Below are positions 60,426 through 64,000 of a DNA stretch of 64,000 nt, piece after piece. Position numbers and translations under genes: made by a program. The first letter of the stretch is position 1, and every line of letters starts with the position of its first letter. The notes beneath the pieces were generated by a model that was not told the origin of the DNA, ran no database searches, and saw only the letters and a list, made by a program, of their open reading frames with translations. The stretch comes from Trema orientale. Lineage: Eukaryota > Streptophyta > Magnoliopsida > Rosales > Cannabaceae. The DNA lies in the NCBI GenBank assembly GCA_002914845.1, contig JXTC01000002.1, positions 2,839,626 through 2,903,625 on the forward strand. Direction: 5' to 3'.

Positions 60426-62140
60426 ATTGCTTTTTATATGTATAAATAGGATATTTTGGAATCATGTGATTAAATTAACTGATCAATGCATAATATAGTT
60501 AAAACATATTATTAATATATAATTAGACCATGTCATTATGTATCTGCTTAAATTGCATACTTATGCCCTGTAATTTCATCTCTTGCAAATATCTACTCAA
60601 CTGAATCCATTTGTGCCGTACTAGGTCCATTCGAGTTATTTTACGTAGACTCTATTGGCCCCGTTTGTGCCTAACAAAACCCAATCAATTGAAGTTTGGA
60701 TAAAGTAAATCTGAAAATCTCAACTGGCTCCATTTGTACCCAATTGGGTCCACTCGAGCGAATTCACTTAGACCCAATTGGCCCTGTTTATGCCCAACTC
60801 AATCTAATCAAGTATTACTTCAAAGGAAAATATTTTCTACGAAACTCGACTGGTTTCATTTATGCCCAACCTGTCCAATCGAGTTAAGTGACTTAGACTC
60901 AATTGGCCCCGTTCGTTCCCAATTCGACCCAATTGGGTACAATAAACTAAACCCACCTTGGTTCGATTGGCCGAATTGAGCCTAACTGTACCCAGTTGAG
61001 TCTCAATCCACTTTGTAAATAGTAGCCTAAGCGTGATCAATTGGATCTAATTGAGAGTTAATCTACTTTATTTGAAGTTTGCCTATTTGTGATTAATTCA
61101 TATAAAACATTGCGAATAATATTTGTAAAACATTACATCATCTATTAGAAATAAAGATTACATAACGAAAAATTGTGTCCTACTTTATTGTTATAAACGA
61201 TATAAAATGATATTGGTTATAATATTCTTCCTATATTGAATGAAATAATATTTGCAAATGTATATTGTAGACTACTTATATACTTTGTCTAGTGTTTGCA
61301 TCCATGTTAAATAATCCATTTTAACAAAAATTTGTCAGTGATAAAGTTTTTTATGTTAGTAAATAAAATATGTATGGTATTGTCCCTAAATGGAAGATAA
61401 TAAGTCCCCTCCTAAGAAATAAATGATTTTACGATTTGTAGGGAGCAAATATAGAAATCGGGGTTTTATGGTACCTAAAATTAAGAATCAATAAAAATTC
61501 GGTTTCAGATATATATTTCAAGTTTAAAATAAATATCTACGTTATATTAAAAATAAAGTTTAAATTTTCAAGCTATAATGTGATTATTTTCTCAAATATA
61601 GAATAGCAAGTGTAATTTTGATTTAAAAAATCTTTTAAGTTAGACATAGAAAATGAATTATTTTACAAAATTTACAAACTACCTAGGAGAATAAAACGAA
61701 AGTTATTAAACATACAAATGTTAAATTAAATCTCAAGCATTTTCCTATCATATATAAATATATTATCAATATAGAAAGAACCTTTTTTTTTTTTTTGGAA
61801 AACCTGATTGGACTCGACTGGAATAAAAGTGGACCTAATCGAGTTTCTTTCAAGCTCCACTGGAACAATTCGGAGCACAAATGGATCCAGTCATGTTTAT
61901 AACAGAGCACATCATAACTTTTTCGAAAACCAGAATCGACCCAATCGGAAAATAACTGGATCTAGTCGAGTTACAAAGAAACTCGAGTGGACCTGGTCAA
62001 AGCACAAATAGATCCAGTCGAGCTCAGAATTATATTTTTTGAAGCTACCTTATACATGAAAGATAAAAATAGCCCTGCTCGAATACTTACTACATAATAC
62101 ATAATAAAAGCATTCTTGCAAAGAATATTATGATGCAGAC
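60426..62140. repeat. Diverged outliers of the same palindromic repeat, and spacer
   Basis: Between about 60600 and 61050 and between 61800 and 62030 there are degenerate copies of the motif (CAACTGGCTCCATTTG, TGGGTCCACTCGAG, CAAATGGATCCAGTC, GATCCAGTCGAG). The 750 bp between them is AT-rich with no gene. The repeat family therefore extends beyond the Ulp1-like gene. Confidence 0.6.
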
Positions 62141-62344
62141 ATGGCGAGCACAAGAGCTTGGAATGCGGATCCTATTCAAGTTCCCATTGGTCCAGTTACG
62201 AGAGCACGTGCAAAGAGATTCAAAAATGAATTAAGTGAGCTGATTCAAGATATTTGGGCTCAGACATACACGTGGAGGCCCATTGAAGGAGATGAACGAA
62301 TTTCTAAGCCCATAACAAGCTTAATTCAAGTGCAAGAGGGTTAA
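62141..62344 (+). pseudogene. Retrotransposon-type polyprotein tail
   Basis: A 67-codon frame with GPVTRARAKRFKNELSELIQ and WRPIEGDE, a basic segment of the kind I recall in plant Ty3/gypsy proteins. It ends a few bases before the LTR, after a short purine stretch (CAAGAGGG), as the 3' end of an element's internal region would. That suggests it belongs to a second, mostly deleted element sharing this LTR. Family assignment is from memory. Confidence 0.5.
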
Positions 62345-62348
62345 TAGG

Positions 62349-62843
62349 TGCATAAAAATCAGCTTTGTAAAGAATTGGACGCCAAGTCATAGCTTACTTT
62401 CCTATTTTGCTTATTTTAGGTAGTTTTCCAAAACGATCTATTTGCTTGTTTCCTATCCTTTATGGGCGTGTAAAAGGCTGAAAATTAAGGGATTAAAATC
62501 AGATTGACTCCCTTTTAATTGAGGCNGAAATTTTCGTGGCCCTTGGCCTATAAATTGTACACTTTTCATTCAATAAACCAGATTACAATTCATCAAAAAT
62601 TGAGAGCAATTTCTCTTTGGTTTTTTGAGAACTTATTTGAACTTATCAGATTTCTCTGTGGCGTTCATCCCTTGACTTATCAATCGAGTTTTCCATCCTT
62701 GATTGTGGCGTCTTTCCTTATACCAAGATTCACATCTCTTTATAGGTGTTGGGTCGAGGTTTTCTATCCGAATCTGATTATAGAACGGTCCTAGGCCTTA
62801 TCCTTGTTTCGGGTTTCGTCACAAGTTGGCGAGATTCGTATCA
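62349..62843 (+). mobile_element. LTR of a Ty3/gypsy-type retrotransposon
   Basis: About 495 bp from TGCATAAAAATC to CGTATCA. It contains a TATA box (CCTATAAATTG near 62547), a leader-like stretch (CATTCAATAAACC), and is followed two bases later by a primer-binding site. The left border is tentative. The ambiguous base n is at 62526. Confidence 0.65.
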
Positions 62844-62845
62844 TT

Positions 62846-62859
62846 TGGTATCAAGAGCC
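62846..62859 (+). other. Primer-binding site, initiator tRNA-Met type
   Basis: TGGTATCAAGAGCC starts two bases after the LTR end; it resembles the common plant TGGTATCAGAGC with one extra A. Confidence 0.75.
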
Positions 62860-63757
62860 GGATTCTAGTCTCAGGTTTATTCTATCCTTTATTTCTTTTC
62901 TCTTAGTCGTACCAACCCTTATTTCTTTCTTCTTTGTTTCATTTAAATCGTAAAAAAAAAAAAAAAAAAAAAGAAGATAACACTTCTTGTCGTAGCCAAA
63001 TTCAGATTCTTCCTTGATTGTATTGAATCTGAAATCTATCCTTGTGTCTTTCAGTTAGCCTTTGTGTTTCCAATTATTATTTGGATTCTCAATTAAAAAA
63101 AAAAAGAGAGAGAATCCCGAAATATTAAAAAAAAAAAAAAAAACAACGGAGAAGAGGAAGAAGAATCAAGTAATTTCTAGTCAAATTAGAGGTTTTTGAG
63201 TGTGCTTCAGTAAAACAGTCGTAACTTTTGATCTGTTTATCGAAACGACGCGTATTATATACCAAATCGAAGCTTATTCTGAGCTTTACGACCTTAAATA
63301 GACTATGTTCTGTTCACCCCAGTTTTCGAGTCCAAAATCCTTCGTTTTCATCACTTTCTGAGCCTTCGAAGTTTTGTGCGCGTTTTTCTCTTGTTTCTTT
63401 GTTTCGTGTAGTCCTTCAAAGTTTTTCTTACGACTTTGAACCTAGAGTTTTCTTTTTCTTTAATTGTCAACTTCCTAACACTATTATTCCAGATTGCTAC
63501 ATTAAATCCTAATTTGGTTGGTGAGTTTTAGTGTGGATTGTTGCAAAGAAATTTTGCTAGTTGTTTGAATTAGTTTGATAAGAACCTATAGAGGAATTAC
63601 GAGCGGAAAAAGGCAAGAGTGGTAAGCACATAAGAGGGTAAAAGCCAATCTGATTAAGAGTGAAACACGAGTGAAATTGAGTGATTCATTATTCGAGTGA
63701 AACACGTGAGAGAGTGTGTGAGGTCCTTTCTTTAACTAACTTTGTTTTGCAGCAAAC
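62860..63757 (+). other. Long untranslated leader of the retrotransposon
   Basis: About 900 bp with poly-A runs (62949-62971 and 63128-63142) and no supported gene. A candidate splice acceptor TTTTGCAG ends six bases before the gag ATG, so the leader may be spliced in some transcripts. Confidence 0.5.
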
Positions 63758-64000
63758 ATGTCAAACAACAAGGATAAAAACACCTCTGGAGAAACATCAG
63801 GAGTGGGTGATCCGAAGCTTCTCATGGAAGCCTTAATTGGAGAGATGAGGAGAGCGATGAGAGCGGAGATGGAGCAAGTTCATGAGCGGATAGACCGAAT
63901 AGAGAACACACGTGTGGAGCAGCCACAAATTGCTCCCAATATGCATAGAAGAGGGAGATTTCAACCTAGAGAAGTGAGGGTTGAAGATGAAGAATATTAT
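63758..64000 (+). CDS. Start of a Ty3/gypsy gag, cut by the window end
   Basis: An open frame of 81 codons from ATG 63758 runs off the window. It starts MSNNKDKNTSGETSG, then a coiled, charged stretch (MRRAMRAEMEQVHERIDRIEN) and an Arg-rich region with REVRVEDEEYY, the layout of the N-terminus of plant gypsy gag proteins. Retroviral-type capsid sequence would follow outside the window. No break is seen in this part, so the element may be young. Confidence 0.7.
   Translation, partial: MSNNKDKNTSGETSGVGDPKLLMEALIGEMRRAMRAEMEQVHERIDRIENTRVEQPQIAPNMHRRGRFQPREVRVEDEEYY

Overview
This is a stretch of plant nuclear DNA. It is AT-rich, holds a few intron-containing or single-exon genes of land-plant families (GRAS, DUF936, TGD2, P-class PPR, Ulp1-like), and is otherwise filled with homopolymer runs and many small transposons. 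The protein families point to a eudicot, probably a rosid; the sequence alone does not let me name the species. One ambiguous base (n) lies at 62526. Several apparent long reading frames begin at TTG rather than ATG, so I re-chose starts from the sequence (for example 2069 for the GRAS gene, 56248 for the PPR gene, 56779 for the Ulp1-like gene).

Layout. 1-2 kb: gene-free upstream region. 2069-3721 (+): single-exon SHORT-ROOT-clade GRAS transcription factor. 3.7-9.9 kb: gene-free. 10.1-12.9 kb (-): decayed Ty1/copia fragment carrying two nested non-autonomous DNA transposons whose target duplications can be read directly, then an LTR-like block and a fold-back repeat region to 14.6 kb. 14.7-17.1 kb (+): short-chain dehydrogenase like the plant NADPH-dependent pterin aldehyde reductase, with a 5' leader intron. 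18.6-23.2 kb (+): TGD2, the MCE-domain lipid-transport subunit of the chloroplast inner envelope, five coding exons, 381 aa. 23.2-47 kb: a 24-kb gene desert made of fold-back MITEs, two tRNA-derived SINE copies, a 614-bp poly(A) retroposed insertion, a copia remnant and a near-perfect ~490-bp hairpin. 47.06-53.17 kb (+): DUF936 gene, four exons, 732 aa, with a repeat-laden third intron. 54.35-56.25 kb (-): mitochondrial-type P-class PPR protein with 15 full repeats. 56.78-60.43 kb (+), divergent from the PPR gene: Ulp1-like cysteine-protease gene whose middle contains six tandem copies of a 36-nt micro-exon, and which carries a premature TGA. 62.1-64 kb (+): 5' end of a Ty3/gypsy-type LTR retrotransposon (LTR, primer-binding site, leader, start of gag), running off the window.

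The genes do not form an operon or pathway; they are independent plant genes. The most unusual piece is the 57.2-59.7 kb array: a ~320-360 bp unit repeated six times, each copy carrying a 36-nt, phase-0 exon between splice sites and a GAGCTC-centred palindrome in the intron part. Any subset of the cassettes can be included or skipped without changing the frame.
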